NCBI RefSeq assembly: GCF_900091575.1
Contig: NZ_FMCR01000001.1
Location: 1,488,001-1,552,000 of the forward strand
Source: Micromonospora saelicesensis
Lineage (GTDB): Bacteria > Actinomycetota > Actinomycetes > Mycobacteriales > Micromonosporaceae
DNA: 64,000 nucleotides
Direction: 5' to 3'
The translations under genes and the position numbers were made by a program. The notes beneath the pieces are model-generated. The model was not told the DNA's origin, searched no databases, and was given only the letters and a program-made list of their open reading frames with translations. Below, in pieces: positions 35,546-44,337 of the stretch (position 1 is its first letter; each line of letters opens with the position of its first letter).

Positions 35546-36805
35546 GTGAGCACGGAAACCGCACCCACAGCGGATCGGGTCATCGCACCACCGCCGGCCG
35601 GGTGGGAAGAAGCCCGTTCGCGGGTCTACGCGGTCGGTCTGGCCGCCGCGCTGCCCGCCACCGCCCGACCACTTGTCGACACCGACGGGTCGACCCTGGC
35701 CGAGCCGTTGACCACCCGCACCGACCTGCCGGCGTTCCCGACCTCCAGCGTGGATGGCTGGGCGGTGCGCGGCAGTGGGCCGTGGCGCGTCGTCGGCCGG
35801 GTCCTGGCCGGCAGCACCCCCGCGCCGCTCACCGAGGACGACACCACAGTCGAGATCGCGACCGGCGCGATGGTGCCCGAGGGCGCCACCGCCGTGCTCC
35901 GCGTCGAGGAGTCCGCCGCATCCACCACCGGCCTGATCAGCGGCACTCCCCGGGAGACGCCCGAGTGGCGCAACCCCGGCGAGGAGGCGTACGTCGATGA
36001 GGAGTTGCTGCCGGCCGGCACGCCGGTCGACCCGGCGGTGATCGGCCTGGCCGCCGCCTGCGGGCACGACACGCTGCGGGTCCGGCGGGCGCCGCGCGCC
36101 GCGCTGCTGGTCTTCGGCGACGAACTGCTGACGGCGGGTCCGCCCGCGGCCGGTCGCATCCGCGACGCGCTGGGTCCCGCGGTGCCGGCCTGGCTGCGGC
36201 GCTACGGCTGCCAGGTCCGCCCGTCCGACGTGGTCGGCCCGGTGGCCGACACGCTGCCCGCGCACGTGGCGGCCCTACGCTCGGCACTGGGCCACGCCGA
36301 TCTGGTCTGCACCACCGGCGGCACGATGAACGGCCCGGTCGACCACCTGCACCCGACCCTGGAGGCGCTCGGCGCCGACTACGTGGTCAACACGGTGGCG
36401 GTCCGCCCAGGCTTCCCGATGCTGCTGGCCCGGCTGACCGGCCCCGACGGGCGAGCCCGGTTCGTGGCCGGGCTGCCGGGCAACCCGCAGTCGGCCATCG
36501 TCGCGCTGGTGTCGCTTGTCGCCCCGCTGCTCGCCGGCCTCCAGGGCCGGTCGATGCCGGTGCTGCCGCAGGTCACGTTGGCCGAGGCGGTGCCCGGTCG
36601 CGGTGACCACACCCACCTGGCGTTGGTCCGACTGGACCGGTCCGCCGGGGTAGCGTTCCCGGTCCGTCACGTCGGCTCGGCGATGCTGCGGGGCCTTGCC
36701 GGCGCGGACGGGTTCGCTGTCATCCGACCCGGCACCAGCGGTGAGCCGGGCGACCGGGTGCCGATCGTGCCAATGCCGTTGTTTCCCGGGGAGCGTGCAT
36801 CGTGA
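35546..36805 (+). CDS. moeA: Molybdopterin molybdenumtransferase MoeA
   Basis: 419 aa, normal MoeA length. It inserts molybdate into adenylated molybdopterin. Seen in order: the N-terminal domain with LPAFPTSSVDGWAVRG, the SGTPRETPEWRNPGEE region, the MoCF domain with VFGDELLTAG, TTGGTMNGPVDHL and FVAGLPGNPQSAIVAL, and a small C-terminal beta domain. The start is GTG 35546 after a leaderless-type promoter, 77 bp beyond mog. It overlaps moaE by 4 nt. Confidence 0.96.
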   Translation: MSTETAPTADRVIAPPPAGWEEARSRVYAVGLAAALPATARPLVDTDGSTLAEPLTTRTDLPAFPTSSVDGWAVRGSGPWRVVGRVLAGSTPAPLTEDDTTVEIATGAMVPEGATAVLRVEESAASTTGLISGTPRETPEWRNPGEEAYVDEELLPAGTPVDPAVIGLAAACGHDTLRVRRAPRAALLVFGDELLTAGPPAAGRIRDALGPAVPAWLRRYGCQVRPSDVVGPVADTLPAHVAALRSALGHADLVCTTGGTMNGPVDHLHPTLEALGADYVVNTVAVRPGFPMLLARLTGPDGRARFVAGLPGNPQSAIVALVSLVAPLLAGLQGRSMPVLPQVTLAEAVPGRGDHTHLALVRLDRSAGVAFPVRHVGSAMLRGLAGADGFAVIRPGTSGEPGDRVPIVPMPLFPGERAS

Positions 36806-37230
36806 CCGCACCAGCGATCACCTTCGGCGAGGTCACCGACCAGCCGCTTGATCTCGCCACGCACGAGGCGGCGGTCGCCGACCGCCGGGCCGGCGCCGTG
36901 GTGTCGTTCCAGGGCGTGGTCCGCGACCACGACCACGGCCGCCAGGTCACCAGCCTGGAGTACGAGGGGCACCCGAGCGCCGCACAGGTGCTGCGCGAGG
37001 TGGCCGCCGAGATCGCCGCGGAGCCCGATGTCTACGCGGTGGCGGTCTCGCACCGGGTCGGTCCCCTGGTGATCGGTGACGTGGCGCTGGTCGCCGCGGT
37101 GAGCACGGCGCACCGGGCGGCGGCCTTCGCGGCCTGCGCCCGACTGGTCGACGAGGTCAAGGCGCGACTGCCGATCTGGAAGCGGCAGGTTTTCACCGAC
37201 GGCACCGAGGAATGGGTCAACTGCCCCTGA
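36802..37230 (+). CDS. moaE: Molybdopterin synthase catalytic subunit MoaE
   Basis: 142 aa. With MoaD it converts cyclic pyranopterin to molybdopterin. Motifs: GAVVSFQGVVRDHDHG, SLEYEGHPSAAQ, VSHRVGPLVIGD and the conserved end IWKRQVFTDGTEEWV that holds active-site lysines. The GTG start overlaps the moeA stop (GTGA). Its partner MoaD is encoded at 49632-49886 on the opposite strand. The gene ends 4 bp from the convergent membrane-protein gene. Confidence 0.96.
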   Translation: MTAPAITFGEVTDQPLDLATHEAAVADRRAGAVVSFQGVVRDHDHGRQVTSLEYEGHPSAAQVLREVAAEIAAEPDVYAVAVSHRVGPLVIGDVALVAAVSTAHRAAAFAACARLVDEVKARLPIWKRQVFTDGTEEWVNCP

Positions 37231-37234
37231 CCGC

Positions 37235-38701
37235 TCAGCGGCGGCCGTTGACCACCACGGCCCGGGCGAGCCGGTCGCCGTAGAACGCCGGCTCCGCGCC
37301 CGGCCGCCAGGGCAGCGCGGCGACCAGGACGATCAGCGCGAGCGCGAGCGAGTTCTCCATCAGTGCCCCGAACAGGCCGTCCTGGTAGTGCGACATCTCC
37401 GGCAGTTGGTGTTCGTACGGCCAGATCGGCGAGATCAGGAAGAGCAGGTAGAGCCCGATCGCGGCGAAGCCGTGGCGGAGCCCGGTCAGCGTCGGGTACC
37501 AGATCGGCGGGCGGAGCCCGTTGACCCCGGGCAGACCGCCGAAGACCGGCCCCTGGCCGGAGCGCTGCGGCATCCCCCGGCTCGCCTCGCGGCGACGCAC
37601 GGCGGCGTCGGCCAGCACGATGATCGCCGGGATCACCCAGACCAGGTGGTGCGTCCAGGAGATCGGGCTGATCACGTTCGCGGTGAGCCCGACCAACGTG
37701 AAGGCGGTCAGCTCGTCACCGTCGGCGCGGGAACTGGCCGCCCGGGACAGGCCCAGCGCCAGGACCAGCACTGAGAAGGCGAGCCAGAGCAGCCCCGGGG
37801 TCTCGATCGAGTCGTACAGCCGGGCGAGCAGGCCGGCGAGGGACTGGTTGGGCGTCATGTCCGCCGCGCCGACCCGTTCGGTCTGCCACAGCACGCTGCC
37901 GAAGTAGGTCCGCGACTCGTCACCGACGATGGCGAAGGTCCCCAACGTCACGCCGATCGTGGTGCCGATGGCGGTGGCCGCCACCCGCCACTGACGGGTG
38001 ATCAGCAGGTAGGCGATGAACAGCGCCGGGGTGAGCTTGACCGCGGTGGCGAGGCCGATACCGGCCCCGGCCCAGGCCCCGCCGTAGATGAAGCGCAGCA
38101 GCGGGCCGTCGGTGGCGGCGTAGTGGGTGCCCCGGCGGGACCGCCAGCGAAGGCCGATCAGGTCAGCCATGATCAGGGCGAACAGCAGGATGTTGACCTG
38201 GCCGTAGCCGAGCGTCTCCCGGCCGGGCTCGATGGCGACCGCGAGCGGCACCGCCAGGGCCACCGTGAACCACAGTGGCCACCCCAGCCGGTCCACGATG
38301 GGTCGGAGCAGCCCGGCCAGCACCAGCGCCAGGGCGGCGATGCTGGCGGCTGCGTTGACCAGGCCGGCCGCGCCGATCGGCAGTTGCGCCATCGGCAGCA
38401 TGACCAGCCCGGCGAAGGGCGGATAGGTGAACCCGAGTGTGGTTTCGGGCGCGATGAACTCGTAGAGCTCGTGACCGCTCGCCCACCACACCACGGCACC
38501 GTGGTAGATCTTCATGTCGAAGAAGTTGTACGGCCGCCCGAAAGTGCCGATGGCAAGCCATGCGGCATAGGCGACGGCGGCCACGATGGCGCCCCGTACG
38601 ACGTTCCTGCGATCGATCCCGCGCGTCACACGGTCGATCCCGCGTGTCACACGTTGGATTGGGGCGAGGCGGTCCGCCCGTCTACCGACATCCGTCGGCA
38701 T
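37235..38701 (-). CDS. GT87 polyprenyl-phosphate-mannose-dependent mannosyltransferase-like protein
   Basis: 488 aa, ten or so membrane helices. The outer loop after helix 1 reads FFDMKIYHGAVVWWASGHELYEF and is followed by GFTYPPFAGL. The Asp in the first loop and the YPP motif are the GT87 signature, as in PimE, which adds alpha-1,2-mannose to phosphatidylinositol mannosides. Later blocks AVKLTPALFIAYLL and SWTHHLVWVIPA also fit this family. It could extend PIMs made from Ino1-derived inositol; this is inference. The start is ATG 38701, and the cytoplasmic N-terminus carries a duplicated VTRGID unit. Confidence 0.85.
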   Translation of the reverse strand: MPTDVGRRADRLAPIQRVTRGIDRVTRGIDRRNVVRGAIVAAVAYAAWLAIGTFGRPYNFFDMKIYHGAVVWWASGHELYEFIAPETTLGFTYPPFAGLVMLPMAQLPIGAAGLVNAAASIAALALVLAGLLRPIVDRLGWPLWFTVALAVPLAVAIEPGRETLGYGQVNILLFALIMADLIGLRWRSRRGTHYAATDGPLLRFIYGGAWAGAGIGLATAVKLTPALFIAYLLITRQWRVAATAIGTTIGVTLGTFAIVGDESRTYFGSVLWQTERVGAADMTPNQSLAGLLARLYDSIETPGLLWLAFSVLVLALGLSRAASSRADGDELTAFTLVGLTANVISPISWTHHLVWVIPAIIVLADAAVRRREASRGMPQRSGQGPVFGGLPGVNGLRPPIWYPTLTGLRHGFAAIGLYLLFLISPIWPYEHQLPEMSHYQDGLFGALMENSLALALIVLVAALPWRPGAEPAFYGDRLARAVVVNGRR

Positions 38702-38916
38702 GGCGTGGCCACCCCCGTACCAAGGTCGTCCTACCCGTCCAGGTCCTGCACGGAGCCTAGAACGGCGCCTCACGTCAGTGCCTCCCGCGTTATGCGACCG
38801 TGTCCGATCCCACACATGTTTTTGACATTTCCACCGCGTTAACGCCTACCGGGTGGTTCAGGTAATTCGTGGCCTTAGCGAGGGGTGGGGGTGAGGCGGA
38901 GACGGATCGACGCAGG

Positions 38917-39462
38917 TCAGCCGGGGAGTCGACGTGCGGTGGACGCGGAGCGGACGGCGATTCGGGCCTCCCGGCGGGCGGTCCGGACGGCGCGTTGCAT
39001 GGAACGTCGAGAGTGGCCGATGCGATGGCCCGTCCGCCACCGCAGACCCGGCTTGCCACCGGTGTCCGCAGCGGCGAGCAGCAGACCGCCGAGGAGCCCG
39101 AGGTTCTTCAGGACGTGAATCTGGTTGTTGTTCTTGGCGATCGGGTCGTCGTTGTTCCAGAAGGGATGTCCGGCGATGGTCACCGGGACCAGCGTGCCGG
39201 CCAGAACCAGCGCCGCGGGTCTGCTGAACCGGCCGGCGGCCAGCATCAGACCGGCGCTGACCTGCACGACCGCGTTGAGTCGGATCAACGTCTCGGTCTC
39301 GGTGGGGAAGCTCGGATGTGCCTTCTTCAGCACTGGCGCGACCTTGTCGGTCACCGGTTTGGCGGCCACCGCGAGCCGGCCGGGGTCGCGCAAGTTGCGA
39401 TACCCGCTGACCACGAAGATGCCGCTCAGCATGGCGCGGGCGAGGGAGCGTACGGGCGTCAT
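38917..39462 (-). CDS. DoxX-family membrane protein
   Basis: 181 aa. Four hydrophobic segments in the first 140 residues with the DoxX features SLARAMLSGIFVVSGYRNLRDP, LIRLNAVVQVSAGLMLAAGRFSRPAALVLAGTLVP and ALKNLGLLGGLLLAA-type ending. The C-terminal 40 residues are basic. DoxX proteins are quinone-linked or redox-associated membrane proteins (in mycobacteria part of a membrane oxidoreductase complex with SodA and SseA), but no such partner is adjacent. TATGAC lies 6 nt before the ATG. It diverges from the acetyltransferase gene. Confidence 0.88.
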   Translation of the reverse strand: MTPVRSLARAMLSGIFVVSGYRNLRDPGRLAVAAKPVTDKVAPVLKKAHPSFPTETETLIRLNAVVQVSAGLMLAAGRFSRPAALVLAGTLVPVTIAGHPFWNNDDPIAKNNNQIHVLKNLGLLGGLLLAAADTGGKPGLRWRTGHRIGHSRRSMQRAVRTARREARIAVRSASTARRLPG

Positions 39463-39582
39463 GGATCAGTCATACCCCGTCGCGAGGTTTGCTACCCCGT
39501 CAACCGCAGGATCGGATTGGTGTTCGTACACGTGCGCCACGCCGAATCGAGCGACCGTCACGGATGGACGGGCGCTGGCGGG

Positions 39583-39588
39583 TAACGT
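39583..39588 (+). promoter_or_regulatory. -10 element of acetyltransferase gene (leaderless)
   Basis: TAACGT then 7 nt then GTG 39596, with no ribosome-binding site. Confidence 0.5.
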
Positions 39589-39595
39589 CCCGCGG

Positions 39596-40144
39596 GTGAC
39601 CACGCTGCGGCTACGCCCCGAGGACCCGGCCGACGCCGGTCCGGTCCGCCGCGTACTGGCCGCCGCCTTCGCCCGCCCGGACGTGGCGACGCCGCCGGAG
39701 GTCAGCCTGGTCGACGAGCTACGCGACACCACCGCCTGGTTGCCGGAGTTGGCCATGGTCGCCGAGTACGGCGGTGAGGTGGTCGGCTACGCGCTGCTCA
39801 CCCGGGTGCGGCTGCGGCCGGAGCGAGGCTCGGACGTGCCCGTCCTGGCCCTCGGCCCGGTGGCGGTCGCGCCGCACCGACAGCGTGTCGGGCACGGCAC
39901 GGCGGTCGTGCAGGCCGCCCTGGACGCCTCCACCGAGTTGGGCGAGCGGCTCGTGGTCGTCCTCGGTGCCCCGGTCTTCTACCGGCGGTTCGGGTTCGGC
40001 CCGGCGAGTGAGCTGGGCCTGACCGGCCCGTGGGCCGGCCTCGGTGAACCCTGGCAGGCGCTGGTGCTGCCGCCGTCCACCAGCGAGGAGGGCCCCCCGC
40101 CTCGCGGTGAGGTGCTCTTTCCGGCGCCCTGGTCGAAGGTCTGA
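39596..40144 (+). CDS. GNAT-family N-acetyltransferase
   Basis: 182 aa. GNAT fold with the acetyl-CoA-binding motif A as LGPVAVAPHRQRVGHGTAVV (about residues 82-101), then LVVVLGAPVFYRRFGFGPASEL, typical of the YhbS-like predicted acetyltransferases. The substrate is unknown. The start is GTG 39596, supported by the promoter hexamer. The frame is open further upstream, but that part is antisense to doxX. It is convergent with the ATPase gene. Confidence 0.9.
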   Translation: MTTLRLRPEDPADAGPVRRVLAAAFARPDVATPPEVSLVDELRDTTAWLPELAMVAEYGGEVVGYALLTRVRLRPERGSDVPVLALGPVAVAPHRQRVGHGTAVVQAALDASTELGERLVVVLGAPVFYRRFGFGPASELGLTGPWAGLGEPWQALVLPPSTSEEGPPPRGEVLFPAPWSKV

Positions 40145-40168
40145 CCGGGTCGACGTGATCCTTGGAGG

Positions 40169-41410
40169 TCAGGCCGGCTGTGTCCGCAGGTACCGGCCGA
40201 AGTGCGGGACGGTGAAGGCGACAGTGCCCCGCTCACCGGAGTAGATCAGCCCCTTCTTGATCAGCGCGTCCCGGGCCGGGGACAGACTGGCCGGCTTGCG
40301 GCCGAGGGCACGTGCGATCTCCGCGGTGGGCACCGCGGCGTCCATGTCGTCGCGGACCACCGCGCCGGGCTCGCCCTCGACCGCGGACATCATGGCCATC
40401 GCCCGCATGTACTCGCGCTCGGCGGGAGTGGCCCGTTCGAACCGGGAACCGAAGAACCCGACCGCCAGCTCGGCCTCCGCCTCGGGCGCGGCGACCCGCA
40501 CATCGGCGGCGGTGATCGGCGAGCGTGGCGCGTGGTCCCAGGTGGCCTTGCCGTACGCCTGGACGAAGTAGGGATAGCCGCCGGACTTCTCGTAGAGCAG
40601 GTCGAGTGCCTTCTGCTCGTACTCGACCTCCTCGCGCTCGGCGGGCGCGCAGAGCGCCCGGTCGGCGGCGATCCGGTCGAGCCGGTCGATGCGTTGATAG
40701 CGGAACAACCGTTCGGAGTACGACTTGGCGGCGCTGAGCACGGCCGGCAGGTGCGGAAGGCCGGCGCCGACGACGATCAGTGGCGCACCGAGCTGGGACA
40801 GCTCGTGGCAGGCGGCGCAGAGCGCCGACACGTCCTCCGGGCCGAGATCCTGCATCTCGTCGATGAAGATGGCGATGCCGGTGCCGACGTCGCTGGCCAC
40901 GGCGGCGGCGTCACTGAACAGTTCGACCAGGTCGATCTCGATGTCGCCGGAGTCGGCCCGGCCGCTGGCGGCCGGCACGTCGATGCCGGGCTGCCACCGG
41001 TCGCGCAGCTTGGTGGCGGCACCGGCCCGGCCGGTCGGGTTGGACCGCTGGGCGAACGCCTTGAGGACGCCGAGGAACGCGTCGATCCGGTCCGGTGCGC
41101 GGTGGCGGGGGGCGAGTTCCCGGACCGCCATGTGCAGCGCGGCGGCGACGGGTCTGCGCAACGACTGGTCCGGTCGAGCCTCGATCTTGCCGCTGCCCCA
41201 GAGCCGGTTGATCGCCTGCGACCGGAGCGTGTTGAGCAGGACCGTCTTGCCGACGCCACGCAGCCCGGTGAGCATCAGACTGCGCTCGGGTCGGCCCCGG
41301 GCGATGCGCTCGAGCACGATGTCGAAGACGTCCAGCTCTCGCCCCCGCCCGGCAAGTTCGGGCGGACGCTGACCGGCGCCCGGCGCGTACGGGTTGCGGA
41401 CCGGATCCAC
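40169..41410 (-). CDS. AAA ATPase with winged-helix C-terminus (Orc/Cdc6-like architecture)
   Basis: 413 aa. Walker A LTGLRGVGKTVLLN (near residue 45), Walker B IAIFIDEMQDLG, sensor region IVVGAGLPHLP, and a C-terminal winged helix (TPAEREYMRAMAMM, ALGRKPASLSPARDALIKKGLIYSGERGTVAFTVP). This is the widespread actinobacterial ATP-binding family of unknown role; the shape resembles Orc1/Cdc6 or STAND switches. The start is set at GTG 41410 because TAATCT lies 7 nt before it. An ATG at 41452 is the alternative. Palindromic TGTCTAG/CTAGACA elements surround its promoter. Confidence 0.85.
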   Translation of the reverse strand: MDPVRNPYAPGAGQRPPELAGRGRELDVFDIVLERIARGRPERSLMLTGLRGVGKTVLLNTLRSQAINRLWGSGKIEARPDQSLRRPVAAALHMAVRELAPRHRAPDRIDAFLGVLKAFAQRSNPTGRAGAATKLRDRWQPGIDVPAASGRADSGDIEIDLVELFSDAAAVASDVGTGIAIFIDEMQDLGPEDVSALCAACHELSQLGAPLIVVGAGLPHLPAVLSAAKSYSERLFRYQRIDRLDRIAADRALCAPAEREEVEYEQKALDLLYEKSGGYPYFVQAYGKATWDHAPRSPITAADVRVAAPEAEAELAVGFFGSRFERATPAEREYMRAMAMMSAVEGEPGAVVRDDMDAAVPTAEIARALGRKPASLSPARDALIKKGLIYSGERGTVAFTVPHFGRYLRTQPA

Positions 41411-41417
41411 GCATCGC

Positions 41418-41423
41418 AGATTA
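41418..41423 (-). promoter_or_regulatory. -10 element of ATPase gene (leaderless)
   Basis: On the minus strand TAATCT, 7 nt, then GTG 41410. A spaced inverted repeat CCATCTA (41429-41435) / TAGATGG (41456-41462) lies just upstream and could be an operator. Confidence 0.5.
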
Positions 41424-41488
41424 TCGGGCCATCTAGCTGCGAGGCTAGACATGGATAGATGGGGCTACCGGCGTGTCGAGACCGTCGA

Positions 41489-41537
41489 CCAAAAACTAGG
41501 CCTGTCTAGCGTGGACGCTAGACAGCCCTAGTTTTGG
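41489..41537 (-). terminator. Near-perfect 23-bp hairpin with T-run after LppU-like gene
   Basis: Arms 41489-41512 and 41515-41537 pair apart from one mismatch and one bulge; loop of 2 nt. On the minus strand the stem ends in CCTAG followed by TTTTT, the form of an intrinsic terminator 30 bp after the stop at 41567. The AAAA at the other end makes it work both ways. It contains TGTCTAG and CTAGACA. Confidence 0.8.
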
Positions 41538-41566
41538 CAATCGGACCACCGATCGGCCAGATCGGG

Positions 41567-42415
41567 CTAGCGCTTCTTCAGACAGAGCACGTAGTCGAAC
41601 AGGTCGACCGAGTTGTCGTGCACGTAGTTCGCGGTCGCCTGTGGCGCGAGCGTCTCGCACCGGTCGCCGTCGGTGGTCGCCGGAATTCGCAGCAGCACCT
41701 GATAGGTGTTCGGGCCGCAGGGCACCTTGCGGAGTTCCGCGTCGGTCTCACTGCCGTCGTTCACCACGCAGTCACCCCTGGCGAACTCCTCGTCCGGAGT
41801 CGGGGCGGACGACGTCGGGGCGTCGCTGGGCAGCGCGGGTGGAACGCCCGGGGCGCTCGTCGACGGGGTACGCGCCGCGTCACTGCCAGCGTCGGCCACC
41901 TTCCAGACCGCCCATCCGGCCAGGCCGAGGCACGGACAGAGCACGAGCAGCACCACCACCGTGATGATGAGAGCGACGTTGCGGCCGGTCTTCTTCGCCG
42001 GCGCGACGGGCGGCATCCCGTAGCCGCCGGCGGGCTGCTGACCCCACGGCGCGGGTGGCTGACCCGGTATCGGTCCGGCCGGCTGGCCGGGCATCGGGCC
42101 CACCGGTGGGTACGGCCCGGCCGGTGGGAACGGCCCGGGCGGTGGGTAGCCCGGGCCCGAGGTGGGCGGAGGCGCCCACATCGGCGTGGTCGGCGGCTCC
42201 GGGTTGGTGGGCGGCGGCGCCCACATGGGTGCCGTCGGTGGCTCCGCGCCGGCCGGCGGCGGACCCCACTGCTGCCGGGTCGGATCGTCCGCGGGCGGCG
42301 GGGTGCTCCACTGGGGCACTGTCGGGTCGACCGGTGGTGAGCTGTCGGGCCCACTGGGCGGGCGCTGGTACGGATCGTCCGGCTGATCGGAACCCGCAGG
42401 TCCGTAGGTCGTCAT
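41567..42415 (-). CDS. Pro-rich single-pass membrane protein with LppU-like C-terminal domain
   Basis: 282 aa. Residues 1-125 are Pro/Gly/Tyr-rich and disordered (repeats of the type PMWAPPPTNPEPPT). One membrane helix at about 137-163 (NVALIITVVVLLVLC) follows. The outer domain (about 190-282) has CVVNDGSETDAELRKVPCG and ends YVLCLKKR, with four cysteines likely in two disulfides. This arrangement matches LppU/SCO3897-like proteins of actinobacteria. Function unknown. It is the second gene of a tandem paralogue pair, 23 bp behind its homologue. Confidence 0.8.
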   Translation of the reverse strand: MTTYGPAGSDQPDDPYQRPPSGPDSSPPVDPTVPQWSTPPPADDPTRQQWGPPPAGAEPPTAPMWAPPPTNPEPPTTPMWAPPPTSGPGYPPPGPFPPAGPYPPVGPMPGQPAGPIPGQPPAPWGQQPAGGYGMPPVAPAKKTGRNVALIITVVVLLVLCPCLGLAGWAVWKVADAGSDAARTPSTSAPGVPPALPSDAPTSSAPTPDEEFARGDCVVNDGSETDAELRKVPCGPNTYQVLLRIPATTDGDRCETLAPQATANYVHDNSVDLFDYVLCLKKR

Positions 42416-42438
42416 GTCATCCCCGGGGGTGGGTGGTC

Positions 42439-43242
42439 TCAGCGTTGCTTGAGGCAGAGGACGAAGTCGAGAGTGTCCAGCTCACTGTCGAAGAAATACC
42501 AGTTGGTGTAGCCCTCGACCTTGCCGCACTTGGCCTCGGCGTCCCGCTCGCCGCTGGTCGGGCCGTCGATCCGGCTCAGCACCTCGTACGACTTCGCGGT
42601 ACAGCCGCTGATCAGCAGCTTCGGCTTGCCGCCGGCGGTGCCGTCGTTGCGGACGCACTGGCCGACCTTCGCGAACCGGGGATCGGCCGACGACTCCGGC
42701 GCGGCCGCGCTCGGCGCGGGCTCGACCGCGCCCGCGCTGGGCTCACCGGCAACGGCCGAACTGCTCGGCGCGGCTGCCGGCGCCGGGTCGCTCTGCCCAC
42801 GGCGAAACCAGAACACGCCGGCGACGGCCACCACCAGCAACACGACGGCCAGTACCGCGATCAGCGGCCCCCGACCGCGCCGCCTCGGTGCCGGATCCTC
42901 GCCGTACGGGTCGTCGGGCCGGTACGGCTGCCCGCCGTACGTCGGGGTCGGTGGGGTCGGCTGGTACGAGCCGCCGTAGGGCGTGCGGGGCTCGTGGCCG
43001 TAGGGCGTGTCCGTCCCGCCACCGTAGGGCGCGCCGGGCGCTGCACCGTAGGGCGGGTTGGGTGGGCCGCCGTACGGCCCGGGTCGTCCCTGTGGTGCGG
43101 GCGGGTACGACGGGACCGCCGGCGGGTAGGGCTCCGACGCGGGCGGGTAGGGCTGCTGCGCCGGTCGACCGGGCGTCTCGTCGGGTCTCTGCCCACGCCA
43201 CGGCCCTGGGTGGCCGCTCCCCGGTTGTCCGTAGTTCGTCAT
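42439..43242 (-). CDS. Pro-rich single-pass membrane protein, paralogue of the next gene
   Basis: 267 aa. The N-terminal 140 residues are Pro/Tyr/Gly-rich (PYPPASEPYPPA, PYGGGTDTPYG). One helix lies at about 150-170 (LIAVLAVVLLVVAVAGVFWF). An outer domain has CVRNDGTAGGKPKLLISGC, KCGKVEGYTNWYFFDSELD and the ending FVLCLKQR. The outer domains of both neighbours share Cys spacing and ending, so they arose by duplication. The start ATG 43242 has AGGAGG at the right distance, which rejects a longer frame to 43338. Function unknown. Confidence 0.8.
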   Translation of the reverse strand: MTNYGQPGSGHPGPWRGQRPDETPGRPAQQPYPPASEPYPPAVPSYPPAPQGRPGPYGGPPNPPYGAAPGAPYGGGTDTPYGHEPRTPYGGSYQPTPPTPTYGGQPYRPDDPYGEDPAPRRRGRGPLIAVLAVVLLVVAVAGVFWFRRGQSDPAPAAAPSSSAVAGEPSAGAVEPAPSAAAPESSADPRFAKVGQCVRNDGTAGGKPKLLISGCTAKSYEVLSRIDGPTSGERDAEAKCGKVEGYTNWYFFDSELDTLDFVLCLKQR

Positions 43243-43307
43243 GCCGCCCTCCTGCACAAGTGGTGAGAGGCCGGCCACCAAAGCGCGACGCGGACTCCGG
43301 GCCACCG

Positions 43308-43313
43308 TAGCGT
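43308..43313 (+). promoter_or_regulatory. Likely -10 element of EamA gene (near-leaderless)
   Basis: TAGCGT then 9 nt then ATG 43323, without a ribosome-binding site. Confidence 0.4.
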
Positions 43314-43322
43314 GGTCCACTG

Positions 43323-44327
43323 ATGAGCTCACCTCCACCGAGCACCACGGCCCTCGCTGGCCGTCGTGTCAGCAGCAAGCCGACCCTGATCTGGACCGCG
43401 TTGATAGTGGTCTACGTACTCTGGGGGTCGACCTATCTGGCCATCCGGATCACCGTGGAGACGATGCCTCCGCTGCTGTCGGCGGCCCTCCGGTTCGCCG
43501 TGGCCGGCCTGGTCCTGGCGGTGGTGCTGCGACTGCGTCGAGGCCCCGGCGCGCTGCGGGTGGACCGACGGCAACTCGGCTCGGCCGCGTTGGTCGGGGT
43601 GCTCCTGCTCTCCGCTGGCAACGGCCTGGTGGTGCTCGCCGAATCGGGGCCGCCGGGAGTGGCGGTGCCGTCCGGGATCGCCGCGCTGCTGGTGGCCACG
43701 GTGCCCCTTCTGGTGGTGCTGTTGCGCTCGGCCACCGGCGACCGGCCGCCGATCTGGACGTTCGCCGGGGTCACCCTGGGCTTCGTCGGCCTCATCCTGC
43801 TGGTGCTGCCGGGAGGTAGTTCGGCAGCGGTGCCGCTGCTCGGGGCGTTGACAGTGGTGGCGGCGGCCACCTCCTGGTCGGTCGGGTCGTTCCTGTCCGG
43901 ACGGATCCGGATGCCCGCCGACCCGTTCGTGGCCACGGTGTACGAGATGATGGCCGGCGCGCTGGTGCTGGTGGCCCTCGCCGCCGGTCGGGGCGAACTG
44001 GCCGACTTCCACCCGGCGGCGGTGAGTACCCGGTCCTGGTTGGCGCTGGGCTACCTCATGGTGGCCGGCTCGCTGGTGGCCTTCACCGCGTACGTCTGGC
44101 TGCTGCACAACGCGCCGATCTCGCTGGTGTCGACGTACGCCTACGTGAACCCGGCGGTCGCGGTGGCGCTCGGCGCGCTGCTGGTGGCCGAGCCGATCAC
44201 CCCGCAGGTGCTGCTCGGCGGTGCTGTCATCGTCGCCGGTGTCGCCCTGGTGGTGACCACCGAACGACCGCGTCGGGCGGGCACGGGATCACGATCGGGG
44301 GACACGCGGGAGCGCGACCGCCAGTAA
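43323..44327 (+). CDS. EamA-family (DMT) transporter
   Basis: 334 aa with ten membrane helices in two EamA repeats (about residues 20-150 and 165-300). YVLWGSTYLAIRITVETMPPLLSAALRF is the characteristic opening of the RhaT/YdcZ-like drug/metabolite exporters, and the second repeat shows AYVWLLHNAPISLVSTYAYVNPAVAVALGALLVAEP. The substrate is unknown; amino acids or metabolites are usual. It is followed 10 bp later by the prepilin peptidase gene, whose promoter overlaps the stop codon. Confidence 0.92.
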   Translation: MSSPPPSTTALAGRRVSSKPTLIWTALIVVYVLWGSTYLAIRITVETMPPLLSAALRFAVAGLVLAVVLRLRRGPGALRVDRRQLGSAALVGVLLLSAGNGLVVLAESGPPGVAVPSGIAALLVATVPLLVVLLRSATGDRPPIWTFAGVTLGFVGLILLVLPGGSSAAVPLLGALTVVAAATSWSVGSFLSGRIRMPADPFVATVYEMMAGALVLVALAAGRGELADFHPAAVSTRSWLALGYLMVAGSLVAFTAYVWLLHNAPISLVSTYAYVNPAVAVALGALLVAEPITPQVLLGGAVIVAGVALVVTTERPRRAGTGSRSGDTRERDRQ

Positions 44328-44330
44328 CGT
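44325..44330 (+). promoter_or_regulatory. -10 element of prepilin peptidase gene overlapping EamA stop
   Basis: TAACGT, whose first three bases are the EamA stop codon, then 7 nt and ATG 44338. Confidence 0.5.
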
Positions 44331-44337
44331 CCGGCCC

